The notes: generated by a model from the sequence alone, not told the origin. 64,000 nucleotides of DNA from Omphiscola glabra (GCA_964017045.1 OZ024794.1:55886108-55950107), one strand, 5' to 3'. Positions 33,587-46,310 are shown, counted from the first letter of the stretch. Numbers and translations are program-made.

Positions 33587-33617
<31 letters not shown>
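33587..33617. repeat. TA microsatellite
   Basis: TA dinucleotide run at the right edge of the ZBED-type hAT element, perhaps expanded from its target site. Confidence 0.9.
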
Positions 33618-33621
<4 letters not shown>

Positions 33622-33747
33622 AAAATGTACATCTATACTAGCTTAAGTACTCATTCTACGCCCGCGTGGTGAGCATTTTATTGGCACATATTGATCAATC
33701 CATGGCTGACTATGAAGTTTAATTATCGGGCGAAAACTTCTTTGTGT

Positions 33748-33925
33748 AAACTCTGGGATCTCTCTTTAACTCTGTGATCTCTCTTTAACTCTGGGATCTC
33801 TCTTTAACTCTGTGATATCTCTTTAACTCTGGGATCTCTCTTTAACTCTGTGATCTCTCTTTAACTCTGTGATCTCTCTTTAACTCTGTGATCTCTCTTT
33901 AACTCTGTGATCTCTCTTACTTAAA
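33748..33925. repeat. 19-bp tandem repeat, about 9 copies
   Basis: TCTCTTTAACTCTGTGATC with GGGATC variants. Immediately precedes, on the plus strand, the Helitron helicase remnant. Confidence 0.92.
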
Positions 33926-33929
33926 CTAT

Positions 33930-35335
33930 GTGGTCTCTCTTTAAGTTGCCTTGTTTGTCAGATCTGCTGCCATGTGGAACTACAGGTAGAATTTATTTAA
34001 ATCTACACCGAAAAGTAAAACCGCAAATCCAAATGACTTTTAGAAGAAAACGTTTGGATCTTCAGCTAAGAGTTCTTTTTACGGTGTTTCAACTGTATTT
34101 AGTCCATGTGCTGGGACCATTGAAGCTTCGTCCCATCTTATCACTTTGGATTTTTTCATTTCTTTTGCCGTATCAGCCCCATGTCGAAAATTTAAGTTTG
34201 ATGTTTCATTTATTGGAATAGGTAGCTTGAATTGAAATGACTGTGGGAAGTCCTGCCTAGCTCAAGTAAATTTGCTGCAAATCCTGTAACGCTTGTGTTG
34301 TAAAGCACGCACATAGTGAATTTTTGTGTTGTAAAGGATGGTTTTACTATTTCCGCGAGATCCATCGACATATTGGGCGTCTCAAAGTTCTAGGCCAAAA
34401 TCTGCCATTGACCTTTCATGTGTTTAAAGGATAAATTCAATTTCTTTAAGTGTCAAAGAGAAAGCTTTTCCTCCATCAGGAAACCATCTCTTATTGTCTT
34501 CCATGAGAGTGTCCTTAGACCTGTAGTAACAAATGACGCAAATAAATGTAAACAATCGCCTAAGTCGTTGTGACGTTTGCTTGGTTGCAGCGTCTGATAG
34601 GCAAGTATCCCATTCTGAGTCATCATCAGGTAATCCTCTTGTAATTCATGCTTCTTGGAAAGTTGCCAAGGGGATAGGATTCCTTCGACAGTTGTTAGGT
34701 CATCGAAAGATGGTGCTCCTCTGACACTGGGAAGGAGAGTTTATAGAACCATTTTTCTCTATCGGTTAACTTACAGTAAATATTATGTCACTTGCAGGTT
34801 CATGTCCTCTAAGCAGGGACGTCCTTTGGGTAGGGCAGGGTGGGGCATTTGCCCCATCCCCCAAATTTGCAGGTTTTATTTAAATTGCATTGCTATGTAC
34901 TGTGGCGCCTCCAATAATAAACTACTTAACAAGCTGACCAAGCTTTGGTTTTTGCCATCATGACATCATCATGATGCTGATATTTGCTCTTTGCCACGGC
35001 ACAGAAATCTTTTGGGAATTCTTTTGTGCATTTGCCGTTTTCCACGCACGGTGCAATTGGATTTAATGGGCCTCAAAGGTCAAAGGTTGTCTATAATACA
35101 GGATTTTACGACTTCATGTAGCCTCGTGTGGGCCTCTTTATCAGGACGTTCTGCACAGATAATGTTGTTATTTCTTTCAGTCTCCAAGGCTTTATCATCC
35201 GGGTCCATGAACAGCAATATGTGCACATGTGGTAGACCACGTTCTTTGGAACTTGATCACTTGAAGCTTACACAAAACACGTCGCAATCTTTGGTGTTTG
35301 GTTAAGTCTTCAAGGAGCAATGTCGGTATCAACTC
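33930..35335 (-). pseudogene. Helitron Rep/helicase remnant
   Basis: The minus strand shows two domains in Helitron order. First, at about 34990-35260, a Helitron-like N/Rep part with ERGLPHVHILLFMDPDD, ICAERPDKEAHTRLHEVVK and a KR.PKRFL tail. Then a PIF1-type helicase part at about 33950-34560 with a DDSEWDTCLSDAAT block, PINETSNLNFRHGAD and the Walker-B-like VIRWDEASM. Frames shift repeatedly and stops interrupt it. The conserved HxH-type Rep motif is represented by HVH. Termini were not found. Confidence 0.8.
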
Positions 35336-36092
35336 TGGCTACTAAATAAGACCGGTTGCAACGTTGTTGACCGGGAAGTAAGTATTCCCTGATTTATCTC
35401 CATTTAGGTGACGTATTTTGGTTGAAATATTTCTTAAGTCTATTAGTTTTTACATGCATTGAGTTAGATTAAAAAAAAACATTCCCATACCAAAAATCAG
35501 TTGCTGCAATCACATATGTAATAAATCACGTACAATTATGTAAATGCAAACAAGAACACATATAAAAGGTTTAAATCATAAGCGTGTTATGTCATTGGGA
35601 ACAAAGAAAGAACCTTCTAAAAGTTAACGGATGTTCAGGAATTCAACATTCCGGTACAGCAAGAATTATTGATTAAAATAAACTCCTTTTGACACAACAT
35701 GATTCTTATCAATTCATTTTCAAGATTGATTGATGGAAATTTAATTTTAATCTGTTTCGCAGAAGACACCGTTAAGACTAACTTCAGAGAACAGGCTTTC
35801 GGCATAATAACGTCATAGTCATTCTAGGATTCAATGTCAAAACTTAGTTTTGTAACGTCATTTGTTTGTGTGTTTTAATTCCACGGCACTGAATTTAGAG
35901 TAATAGTGGTTGAGTGTACAGCGCCCTGGAATCTGCATTGACTGAACGGATTGTCAAGTCTATTCAAACAGCTCATTTTGTGGTGGTGGGGATTCGTTCG
36001 TGTAGTATGTCAAGCCTTAGAGTTTAGACTGAATCTAGCGTTCACACTTGTTTAATCTGTCTACTTTTATCGCCTTAAAATTTCCAGACATC
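35336..36092. other. Intergenic stretch, nothing recognised
   Basis: AT-rich. The left edge may include decayed Helitron N-terminal sequence. Confidence 0.45.
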
Positions 36093-36093
36093 T

Positions 36094-36275
36094 CCTACAG
36101 AATTGAAACAGACCATTTTACAACAGAATTGAAACAGACCATTTTCCAACAGAATTGAAACAGACCATTTTTTAACCGAATTGAAACAGCTCATTTTCCT
36201 ATAGAATTGAAACAGCCCATTTTCCTACAGATTTGAAGTAGACCATGTTCCTACAGAATTGAAACAGCCCATTGT
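36094..36275. repeat. 26-bp tandem repeat, about 7 copies
   Basis: CTACAGAATTGAAACAGACC + ATTTTC with scattered substitutions. Confidence 0.9.
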
Positions 36276-36294
36276 CATAAGTCCTACCATCTTC

Positions 36295-37116
36295 AAGCCC
36301 AGCGCACCTCACCCCGCCCTTAGACATAAGTAAACTAGGAGAACACATGAGCGTGTCCCAGTGAGACACTCCACCCCACCCTTAACTCATTCCCGACGGA
36401 TGCGACTAAATGCGTCTTTTGGGGGTTCCGACGGATGCGTCCAAATGCGTCCCGGCGCATAGCGACACACCTCTCTCGTTTTTAGTTAAAAATAGCAATG
36501 AAATCTCGCATCCACCGAGAATTCCGGCGATGGCGTGATTCTGCGTGATTTCAATTTAGAAACGGGATGTTTTTATCTTGTTTCACTTTTAAACTACGTG
36601 TGCTTTAGTACGACGCGTCCTTATCTTACATGTATTCGACCGAGGTGCCAAAAATCGATTTTTTGGCCATTGTTCATTATTTTTTCGCCGCTAATGTTAT
36701 ATTTTTATTAAACCTTATCCATTATTTGATGCATTTGTCCTTAATACATTAACATTTATTAATATTTAGCAGCTTAAAAAATATTTTTAAAATGTAAAAT
36801 CAATTTCAAAACCGAGTTACTTCCCCTTTATCATGAAAATAAATGAAGTACGGAAGTAGCACTAGGAAAACACATGAGCGTGTCCCAGTGACACACTCCA
36901 CCCCGCCCTCAGACAGTTTTTGCGTCATTTTTCGATAAGTGCAAAAGGTGTGAGCGACTGAGTTTCATAGTACCTATAATTATAATACCTGAGGCAATTT
37001 CGACCTCAAATTAATGTTTATAAATTAGTTAAATAAAGATTTTTACCCCCCTCCCCCCTGTCAAAAGTGTCACAGATTCTCGACCCCCCTCCCCCCCAAC
37101 CTGAGCGTGACGACCC
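36295..37116. repeat. Diverged relatives of the 55-bp array, split by an unrelated segment
   Basis: A block CACATGAGCGTGTCCCAGTG + AGACACTCCACCCC occurs at about 36343 and again at about 36870, separated by ~520 bp that include a doubled CGACGGATGCG motif (36394, 36430). The block resembles a diverged 55-bp monomer of the next array. The segment between begins TTAA but no matching right end was found. Confidence 0.55.
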
Positions 37117-37590
37117 TCTATAAAGCGTGGCACGGTGACACGCGTCCACCCTCACACTTAGACACAGGTAATCAATAAAGTGTGAAACAGTGACACGCGT
37201 CCACCCTCACACTTAGACACAAGTAAACAATAACGCGTGTCATGGTGACACGCGTCCACCCTCACACTTAGACACAGGTAAACAATAAAGCGTGTCACGG
37301 TGACACGCGTCCACCCTCACACTTAGACACAGGTAAACAATAAAGTGTGAAACAGTGACACGCGTCCACCCTCACACTTAGACACAGGTAAACAATAACG
37401 CGTGTCATATTGACACGCGTCCACCCTCACACTTAGACACAGGTAAACAATAAAGCGTGTCACGGTGACACGCGTCCACCCTCACACTTAGACACAGGTA
37501 ATCAATAAAGTGTGAAACAGTGACACGCGCCCACCCTCACACTTAGACACTGATAAAAAAGAAAGCGTGTCACGGTGACACGCTTCCACT
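37117..37590. repeat. 55-bp array with a three-monomer higher-order pattern
   Basis: About nine units carrying TCCACCCTCACACTTAGACA. Their variable part cycles: A (GCGTGTCACGGTGACACGC), B (GTGTGAAACAGTGACACGC), C (CGCGTGTCATGGTGACACGC or the CATATTGAC variant). The order read is A-B-C-A-B-C-A-B-A. Types A and C contain a near-perfect palindrome around the centre; B breaks it. Confidence 0.9.
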
Positions 37591-37747
37591 AACACAAAGT
37601 TGCCACTTATCCGACACAGGAGACAACAACAAATGTTGACGGTGACATCCGTTCAAAATCCGGTGATTTGATCTTGTCACGCGACGATGGTAAGCGACCG
37701 CTACACGAGCCTGGGGCGACGAGTTTAATCACCGATTACATCGATTC

Positions 37748-37796
37748 GGGGGGGGGGGGGGGAGCGGGAGATGGGGAAAAAAAGGGGGGGGGGGGG
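37748..37796 (+). other. G-run cluster with quadruplex potential
   Basis: Two long G-runs (about 15 and 12) with GGGAG and GGGG between them on the plus strand. Pure sequence potential for G-quadruplex; no function is implied. Confidence 0.6.
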
Positions 37797-37969
37797 TTGT
37801 GTTGTTAAAAAATGATCTCAGATTTTTGTTTTTGCGTCAATTTTTTTGTTCAGTTTCTCGTGGCCTTGGAAAGCTGACACTGTACTTGATGGTGAGCTTG
37901 ACGTCAGAGCGTGATTATGAGACGATCACGAGTCGTCTTGTTTACCGCTAAAATAACGGGATCCATTGT

Positions 37970-38350
37970 AATGTGCCTAAATGGGGTCCATTTCAATGTG
38001 TCATAAATTCATAAATGAGTCTTTTCAATGTGTAAAAACAGGGTCCATTTCAATGTGTCATAACGGGGTCCTTTCAATATTTAAAAAACGGGGTCCATTT
38101 CAATGTGTCATAAAGGGGTCCTTTCAATATTTAATAAACGGGGTCCATTTCAATGTGTCATAAGGGGTCCTTTCAATATTTAAAAAACGGGGTCCATTTC
38201 AATGTGTCATAAAGGGTTCCTTTCAATATTTAAAAAACGGGGTCCATTTCAATGTGTCATAAAGGGGTCCTTTCAATATGTAAAAAAACGGGGTCCATAT
38301 CAATGTGTCAATAAGGGGTCCTTTCAATATTTAAAAAACGGGGTCCATTT
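37970..38350. repeat. 50-bp minisatellite, about 7 copies
   Basis: AACGGGGTCCATTTCAATGT + GTCATAAAGGGGTCC + TTTCAATATTTAAAA. The left end is more variable. Confidence 0.93.
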
Positions 38351-38674
38351 TTAACATGTTACTGCGGAATCCGTTTTACTGTGCCATAAAGGGGTCCTAT
38401 CAAATCGAATGTTAATGTAAATAGCTGTTAGGTAACGATAGCTGCTCAAGGATATACCGGTAACGCCATTTACTTATCATGTACATTATCAATGTTGTTT
38501 GGTGATCATAGCCCCAGTCTCAAAAGAATCAACATCTCAGCAGCTTCTGGACTGCGACATCTTCTATATTGTCTTGTCGAGAAAGCTAAAAATAAAATTT
38601 CCTTCCACCCTTTGATTAAATCGCTAAATTTTACCGGTTTTAAATCGCAAAATTACGTTCAAAAATACATAAGA
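38351..38674. other. Intergenic stretch, nothing recognised
   Basis: No feature seen before the hAT MITE. Confidence 0.4.
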
Positions 38675-38682
38675 TACTATTG

Positions 38683-38883
38683 CAGTGGTGCCCAACCTGT
38701 GGGTAAAGACCCCATTGGGGTTCGAACAACCCTTACACAGTGGTTGCCTAAGACCATCGGAAAACACGTATTTATTAAGTGCAACGAAAATAATGTTATA
38801 GTGGGGGGGGGGGGGCGGGGTGTCACCACAACATGAGGAACTGTATTAAAGGGTCGCGGTATTAAACAGGTTGAGAACCACTG
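38683..38883. mobile_element. hAT MITE, family H, copy 1
   Basis: Left end CAGTGGTGCCCAACCTGTGGG, right end inverted CAGTGGTTCTCAACCTG. A perfect 8-bp duplication TACTATTG lies at 38675-38682 and 38884-38891. The interior shares CCATCGGAAAACA, GCAACGAAAATAAT and CACCACA.CATGAGGAA with 48114-48304. Confidence 0.93.
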
Positions 38884-38983
38884 TACTATTGTATTTTTTG
38901 CGCCGGTTTATTTAGGTTAATTGGCTTTAAGGCTACAAGCAGGGTGTTGGCAGACTTTACTGAAACTAAATATCTTCTTTCTT

Positions 38984-39112
38984 ACTTTCTCTCTCCCTCT
39001 CTCACCCTCTCTTTCTCACTCTCTCCCTCTCTCTCTCCCTCTCCCTCTCTCTCTCCCTCTCTCATTCTCCCTCACTCTCTCACTCTCATTCTCTCTCACT
39101 CTCGCTCTCTCT
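38984..39112. repeat. CT-rich microsatellite
   Basis: CTCTCCCTCTCTC-type tract on the plus strand, directly left of the GATA array. Confidence 0.95.
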
Positions 39113-39119
39113 CTATGTA

Positions 39120-39965
<846 letters not shown>

Positions 39966-40764
39966 GAGATAGATCTCACACACACAACTTTAATATTTTA
40001 TAATTGAATTGGAATATATTCCTCTAAATTTGGGCTCTAAAATTAAATGACTAGTATTTAAAGCTTAAATATGACGATATCCTTTCTTTGAAAAAAATCA
40101 TTTAACTTGAACAGTTTCAAATATAAACCATGCTATAATGAGCCCTAGAGACCATAGCTCAGATTTTTGAATGCTTATTGGATAGAGACATGCAAAATAA
40201 GCACACGGGACAAGAATTTAATCTCAAATCAGAATATTTGTGAACCGATTTTTAGTATGGAACTTTCAAATGGTCTCTTCCCCGCCCCCACCCTTATTTT
40301 TTCCCAATGCAAGTGCCTGGCATTTGACATGAAAAGTTCCTACCCATTTTAGTGAGATTTATGTAGATAAGCCAGGAAGTGTCAAAGTTGCGTCATAAAA
40401 TTTCTTACGCCTTCTTAACATACTCTTAATACAATTTAACGGACTAACACATCCTAAAATTGACTACAGAATTGCTATAATTCTCAAGATCTCAAAATAA
40501 ACAAAAAAAAAACAAATGATTAAATTTGCGCTCTCGCTGCTTCACGCCTGGCGCACGTTTCTACTCTAAAGCCTTCAACTTTACATAACACTTCCCTTTC
40601 CCCCAAACCTCCTTTTTCTCCCACCGTCCCTTTCCCAAACGTTACTCTATTTCCATTCTTTCACCAGGCGTCACTTCTTCAATCACCCAACGAAACCAGA
40701 AGCCAAACACGTGATCCATTCTGAGAGTTCCTGGTAAAAACTTCTATCTGGTTTTCCTCTGTCT
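39966..40764. other. Intergenic stretch, nothing recognised
   Basis: AT-rich with a pyrimidine-rich part near 40590-40680. No coding signature. Confidence 0.5.
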
Positions 40765-40767
40765 CAT

Positions 40768-41700
40768 GTTTATTAAGTCACTAATGAAGTGAGCTGTCAA
40801 TACAAACCTATGGTCTCATGTCCATTATGTCACTAATGAAGTGAGCTGTCAATACAAACCTATGGTCTCATGTCCATTATGTCAACAATGAGGTGAGCTG
40901 TCAATACAAACCTATGGTCTCATGTCCATTATGTCAACAATGATGTGAGCTGTCAATACAAACCTATTGTCTCATGTCCATTATGTCAACAATGAGGTGA
41001 GCTGTCAATACAAACCTATGGTCTCATGTCCATTATGTCAACAATGAGGTGAGCTGTCAATACAAACCTATGGTCTCATGTCCATTATGTCAACAATGAG
41101 GTGAGCTGTCAATACAAACATATGGTCACATGTCCATTATGTCAACAATGAGGTGAGCTGTCAATACAAACCTATGGTCTCATGTCCATTATGTCAACAA
41201 TGAGGTGAGCTGTCCATACAAACCTATGGTCTCATGTCCATTATGTCAACAATGAGGTGAGCTGTCAATACAAACCTATGGTCTCATGTCCATTATGTCA
41301 ACAATGAGGTGAGCTGTCAATACAAACCTATGGTCTCATGTCCATTATGTCAACAATGAGGTGAGCTGTCAATACAAACATATGGTCACTTGTCCATTAT
41401 GTCAACAATGAGGTGAGCTGTCTATAAAAACATATGGTTTCATGCCCATTATGTCACTAATGAAGTTGGCTGTCATAAAAACCTATGGTCTCATGTCCAT
41501 TATGTCAACAATGTGGTGAGCTGTCTATAAAAACCTATGGTCTCATGTCCATTATGTCACTAATGAAGTGAGCTGTCTATAAAAACGTATGGTCTCATGT
41601 CCAGTATGCCACTAATGAAGTGAGCTGTCTATAAAAACCTGTGGTCTCATGTCCATTATGTCACTAATGAAGTGAGCTGTCTATAAAAACCTATGGTCGC
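40768..41700. repeat. 52-bp minisatellite, about 18 copies
   Basis: GTCTCATGTCCATTATGTCA + ACAATGAGGTGAGCTGTCAA + TACAAACCTATG. Edge copies use ACTAATGAAG and CTATAAAAAC variants. A rarer ACATATGGTCAC variant recurs 260 bp (five units) apart near 41117 and 41377. Confidence 0.95.
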
Positions 41701-42540
41701 GTGTAACGAGAGGCCGGTTGTGTGGGCGTGGCAACTGATTTTGTTTATACATTGGTAACATTAAGAGCTGCAAGTTTTATGTACACACCATGACATACTT
41801 TATAATGTATGATAGGAAAACTTACCCTTGAATAACTAACGTCAAAATACCCATTAGCGGCTAATGAAGTTGACTACACACAAAAAAGGCGTATTTGTAT
41901 CTTTGCTAAAGGGTTTTCATTCGTTTAAACATGTTGATAGCTGACACAAAACGCTGAGACCGCCCCCACGGTTAGATTCTCTGGCCTTAGCAGTGTCTCC
42001 AAGGCCATTGAGAAAAGCACGCATAGCCATCAAGAGTTTGAATCCGCAAAACGAATCTCAGTAATGATATTGAGTTCCTCTTCAAATCTCTCTCATTGAA
42101 GTTTGAAGTTTTCTTTTGTAGCAGTCGCTTGCATAGAGGACATTCTTTCAAATCAATGCTAAACTAATTGAAAAGCGGAAAATGTGAAAATATTAATTAA
42201 ATATAATCACGATTAATGCCCAAATTTTAAGGGATCCGCATTTTTGTCCAGATGAGCGCATTCTAATCAATACGAGCATTACGATTACGAATGCCTTATT
42301 TTTGCGCATGTTTATTTCAAAGGAAAGGATGGTAGGCGCTTAGATATTAACTATCTTGTTGAAATACAACTCGGGACTAAACGGTTGGACTTTTTTTTCA
42401 CTTTCCAGCGCTTATCAATTCGATTCGACCTTAGGTGGCTTAATGGCGGCCCTTCTCTTGCTTTTAAATTTCATTTATCTTGACCAAAGCATTATTTAAT
42501 TTTTTTTTAAAATATTTTTTTATTCATTTCAGTTTCATTT
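41701..42540. other. Intergenic stretch, nothing recognised
   Basis: No repeat or protein signature seen. Confidence 0.5.
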
Positions 42541-42548
42541 TTTTTCGG

Positions 42549-44836
42549 TGATGCCGCTAAACGATCAACTGTTTATGCACGTAGAGTTTTCGGTGAAGCC
42601 GCTACACGATCAACTGTTTATGCACGTAGAGTTTTCGGTGAAGCCGCTACACGATCAACTGTTTATGCACGTAGAGTTTTCGGTGAAGCCGCTACACGAT
42701 CAACTGTTTATGCACGTAGAGTTTTCGGTGAAGCCGCTACACGATCAACTGTTTATGCACGTAGAGTTTTCGGTGAAGCCGCTACACGATCAACTGTTTA
42801 TGCACGTAGAGTTTTCGGTGAAGCCGCTACACGATCAACTGTTTATGCACGTAGAGTTTTCGGTGAAGCCGCTAAACAATCAACTGTTTATGCACGTAGA
42901 GTTTTCGGTGAAGCCGCTACACAATCAACTGTTTATGCACGTAGAGTTTTCGGTGAAGCCGCTACACGATCAACTGTTTATGCACGTAGAGTTTTCGGTG
43001 AAGCCGCTACACGATCAACTGTTTATGCACGTAGAGTTTTCGGTGAAGCCGCTACACGATCAACTGTTTATGCACGTAGAGTTTTCGGTGAAGCCGCTAC
43101 ACGATCAACTGTTTATGCACGTAGAGTTTTCGGTGAAGCCGCTACACGATCAACTGTTTATGCACGTAGAGTTTTCGGTGAAGCCGCTACACGATCAACT
43201 GTTTATGCACGTAGAGTTTTCGGTGAAGCCGCTACACGATCAACTGTTTATGCACGTAGAGTTTTCGGTGAAGCCGCTACACGATCAACTGTTTATGCAC
43301 GTAGAGTTTTCGGTGAAGCCGCTACACGATCAACTGTTTATGCACGTAGAGTTTTCGGTGAAGCCGCTACACGATCAACTGTTTATGCACGTAGAGTTTT
43401 CGGTGAAGCCGCTACACGATCAACTGTTTATGCACGTAGAGTTTTCGGTGAAGCCGCTAAACAATCAACTGTTTATGCACGTAGAGTTTTCGGTGAAGCC
43501 GCTACACAATCAACTGTTTATGCACGTAGAGTTTTCGGTGAAGCCGCTACACGATCAACTGTTTATGCACGTAGAGTTTTCGGTGAAGCCGCTACACGAT
43601 CAACTGTTTATGCACGTAGAGTTTTCGGTGAAGCCGGTACACAATCAACTGTTTATGCACGTAGAGTTTTCGGTGAAGCCGCTACACAATCAACTGTTTA
43701 TGCACGTAGAGTTTTCGGTGAAGCCGCTACACGATCAACTGTTTATGCAAAGATTTTCGGTGAAGCCGCTACATACAGTCAACTGTTGTATGCACGTAGA
43801 GTTTTCGGTGAAGCCGCTACACGATCAACTGTTTATGCACGTAGAGATTTCGGTGAAGCCGCTACACGATCAACTGTTTATGCACGTAGAGTTTTCGGTG
43901 AAGCCGCTACACGATCAACTGTTTATGCACGTAGAGTTTTCGGTGAAGCCGCTACACGATCAACTGTTTATGCACGTAGAGTTTTCGGTGAAGCCGCTAC
44001 ACGATCAACTGTTTATGCACGTAGAGTTTTCGGTGAAGCCGCTACACGATCAACTGTTTATGCACGTAGAGTTTTCGGTGAAGCCGCTACACGATCAACT
44101 GTTTATGCACGTAGAGTTTTCGGTGAAGCCGCTACACGATCAACTGTTTATGCACGTAGAGTTTTCGGTGAAGCCGCTACACGATCAACTGTTTATGCAC
44201 GTAGAGTTTTCGGTGAAGCCGCTACACGATCAACTGTTTATGCACGTAGAGTTTTCGGTGAAGCCGCTACACGATCAACTGTTTATGCACGTAGAGTTTT
44301 CGGTGAAGCCGCTACACGATCAACTGTTTATGCACGTAGAGTTTTCGGTGAAGCCGCTACACGATCAACTGTTTATGCACGTAGAGTTTTCGGTGAAGCC
44401 GCTACACGATCAACTGTTTATGCACGTAGAGTTTTCGGTGAAGCCGCTACACGATCAACTGTTTATGCACGTAGAGTTTTCGGTGAAGCCGCTACACAAT
44501 CAACTGTTTATGCACGTAGAGTTTTCGGTGAAGCCGCTACACGATCAACTGTTTATGCATGTAGAGTTTTTGGTGATGCCGCTACACGATCAACTGTTTA
44601 TGCACGTAGAGTTTTCGGTGAAGCCGCTACACGATCAACTGTTTATGCACGTAGAGTTTTCGGTGAAGCCGCTACACAATCAACTGTTTATGCACGTAGA
44701 GTTTTCGGTGAAGCCGCTACACGATCAACTGTTTATGCACGTAGAGTTTTCGGTGAAGCCGCTACACGATCAACTGTTTATGCACGTAGAGTTTTCGGTG
44801 AAGCCGCTACACGATCAACTGTTTATGCACGTAGAG
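42549..44836. repeat. 45-bp satellite, about 51 copies (2.29 kb)
   Basis: Very uniform units AAGCCGCTACACGATCAACT + GTTTATGCACGTAGAGTTTT + CGGTG. Variant pairs (CTAAACAATC then CTACACAATC) recur at 42871/42916 and 43456/43501, exactly 585 bp (13 units) apart, so a 13-unit block was duplicated. One aberrant unit (about 43741-43790) has balanced indels and keeps frame. Two plus frames stay open throughout (796 codons at 42548-44938, and GEAATRSTVYARRVF) while all minus frames close. Without a signal peptide or non-repeat domain I do not call a gene. Confidence 0.96.
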
Positions 44837-44839
44837 CTA

Positions 44840-45377
44840 GTGTCTAAGAAGCTCTCGGAACCGCTACGACAAAAGCCCAACAGGATTCCCAGAAAGTCTC
44901 GTCGTGGTTTCCAAGCTGGTCGTAAACAACGGACTTGAGAAGTGCCGGGAACAACAGATACTACCATCTGCATTGCTTGAAATGACCTGGAATCGGAAAT
45001 TCCGCTCAATGCTACCAGTCATCGTTTGGTTCCATGTTACCAAGAACAATGCTGTTCTTCGGCGGTGATACCTTTAAGATCTCGGTAAGCTGTAGCTTCC
45101 TCCGTGGCGAGATTAACTTCTCATTCAATGGCTGCTCATTATCATCACATGCGGCAATGGACGACTTAGAGTTTGGAAAGCATTATGTACTGATTTCAGT
45201 GAGAGATACCTTTACCTTTTTTTTATTTGAAGAGAGTGGCCACAGGACGCATTCCAAAGGACGAGCTGTGCAGGGAACTGAAGGGGCGTACAAGACCAGC
45301 ATGAAGGCAATATATCCGTCACAAGAAGGTGTGCACAAGAAATATCTGAAATTTACACATGCGAATAGTAGGCCTTT
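44840..45377. other. Unique stretch right of the 45-bp satellite
   Basis: GC content near coding levels, and plus open frames run through parts of it (45034-45399, 121 codons, no recognised domain). The 796-codon frame ends at 44938 after about 32 codons of unique sequence. Confidence 0.4.
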
Positions 45378-45665
45378 TTCGAATGTTGGGTTTTGTTGAA
45401 TGGTGTGTTTGTCGAATGGCAGGGTTTTATCGAATGATGGGGATTTTTCGAATGGTGTGGTTTTGTCGAATGGTGGGATTTTATCGAATGGTAGGGTTAT
45501 GTCGAATGGTGTGGTTTTGTCGAATGGTGGGATTTTGTCGAATGGTGTGGTTTTATCGAATGGTATGGTTATGTCGATGGTGTGGTTTTGTCGAATGGTG
45601 GGATTTTGTAAAATAGAGGGGTTTTGTCGCATGGTATGGTGTTATAAATGGTAGGGTTTATCGAA
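45378..45665. repeat. ~17-18-bp degenerate minisatellite
   Basis: TTTTGTCGAATGGTGGG units with TATCG/TGTCG and GTGTGG variants, about 15-16 copies. Confidence 0.9.
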
Positions 45666-45789
45666 GGTCAATATGCATGCTGTACTGCAATTAAGAAAGG
45701 CTATGATTAAGCCAAGTAAGATGCAAACCCAAACTCGCTGAATGAAGTGTCAATATCAGGATTCAAAACGCTCCCCAAAGGAAATCGCG

Positions 45790-46003
45790 GTACATACGTT
45801 GTATCCTCTGTGGACACGACCTCCTGTCATCGCAGTAGATACGTTGTATCCTCTGTGGACACGACCTCCTGTCATCGCAGTAGATACGTTGTATCCTCTG
45901 TGGACACGACCTCCTGTCATCGCAGTAGATACGTTGTATCCTCTGTGGACACGACCTCCTGTCATCGCAGTAGATACGTTGTATCCTCTGTGAACACGAC
46001 TCT
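45790..46003. repeat. 45-bp direct repeat, nearly 5 copies
   Basis: ATACGTTGTATCCTCTGTGG + ACACGACCTCCTGTCATCGC + AGTAG. Copies are essentially identical; the last is partial. Sequence is unrelated to the 45-bp satellite 950 bp to the left. Confidence 0.95.
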
Positions 46004-46132
46004 CTGTAAACTCAGCTTGGTGCCTTCAAACCAGAACCAGCCGCCAACGCACACAATAAACGATTTAATTAATGCATTTTCCCCATTTTATTATTGATGT
46101 AATTTTATCGAGTGAGGAAGAGTTTGCTCTTT

Positions 46133-46307
46133 GGCGTCAGTTCACACGATCAAATTGCGCGTCAAATTGTTGTATGAACGCACTATTTTGTGCGTGGTCT
46201 CCATTTTTGGGGAATTTGATCAAAAAGTAATTTGAAAGTTGTGACAAGGCTTCATACACGAATTGCATCAAATGCTTGGAGGAAAATTTGATCGTGTGAA
46301 CCGACCC
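46133..46307. mobile_element. Harbinger-like MITE, copy 2 (inverted)
   Basis: Opposite orientation to copy 3. Ends GCGTCAGTTCACACGATC and GATCGTGTGAACCGACCC. Shares GTTGTGACAAGGCTTCAT and TTGTATGAACGCACTATTTT with the others. TTG precedes and TTA follows. Confidence 0.75.
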
Positions 46308-46310
46308 TTA

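Larger units (their letters stand above)
31835..33588 (-). mobile_element. ZBED-type hAT element, decayed (~1.75 kb)
   Basis: Bounded left by GGCTGGTACTGATTAAAG with TCGATTAATCGA, and right by TCGATTAATTAATCG and TTTTCCTAGTTCTAA. The inverted ATTAATCG-rich ends are typical of some hAT families. The minus strand carries three transposase pieces in order. Exact ends and target duplication are obscured by an adjacent TA repeat (33587-33617). Confidence 0.6.

Noticed and set aside
36385..36860. piggyBac-type insertion starting at TTAA within the 55-bp-like blocks
   Set aside because: No matching inverted right end or second TTAA was found.
42548..44938. 796-codon open frame made of a 15-residue repeat
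   Set aside because: Follows from a 45-bp DNA repeat with a stop-free frame; a second plus frame is equally open and no non-repeat domain, signal peptide or splice context supports it. Kept only as a finding to test.
45034..45399. 121-codon open frame in unique sequence
   Set aside because: No recognised domain, and it runs into a degenerate minisatellite; left as unassigned.
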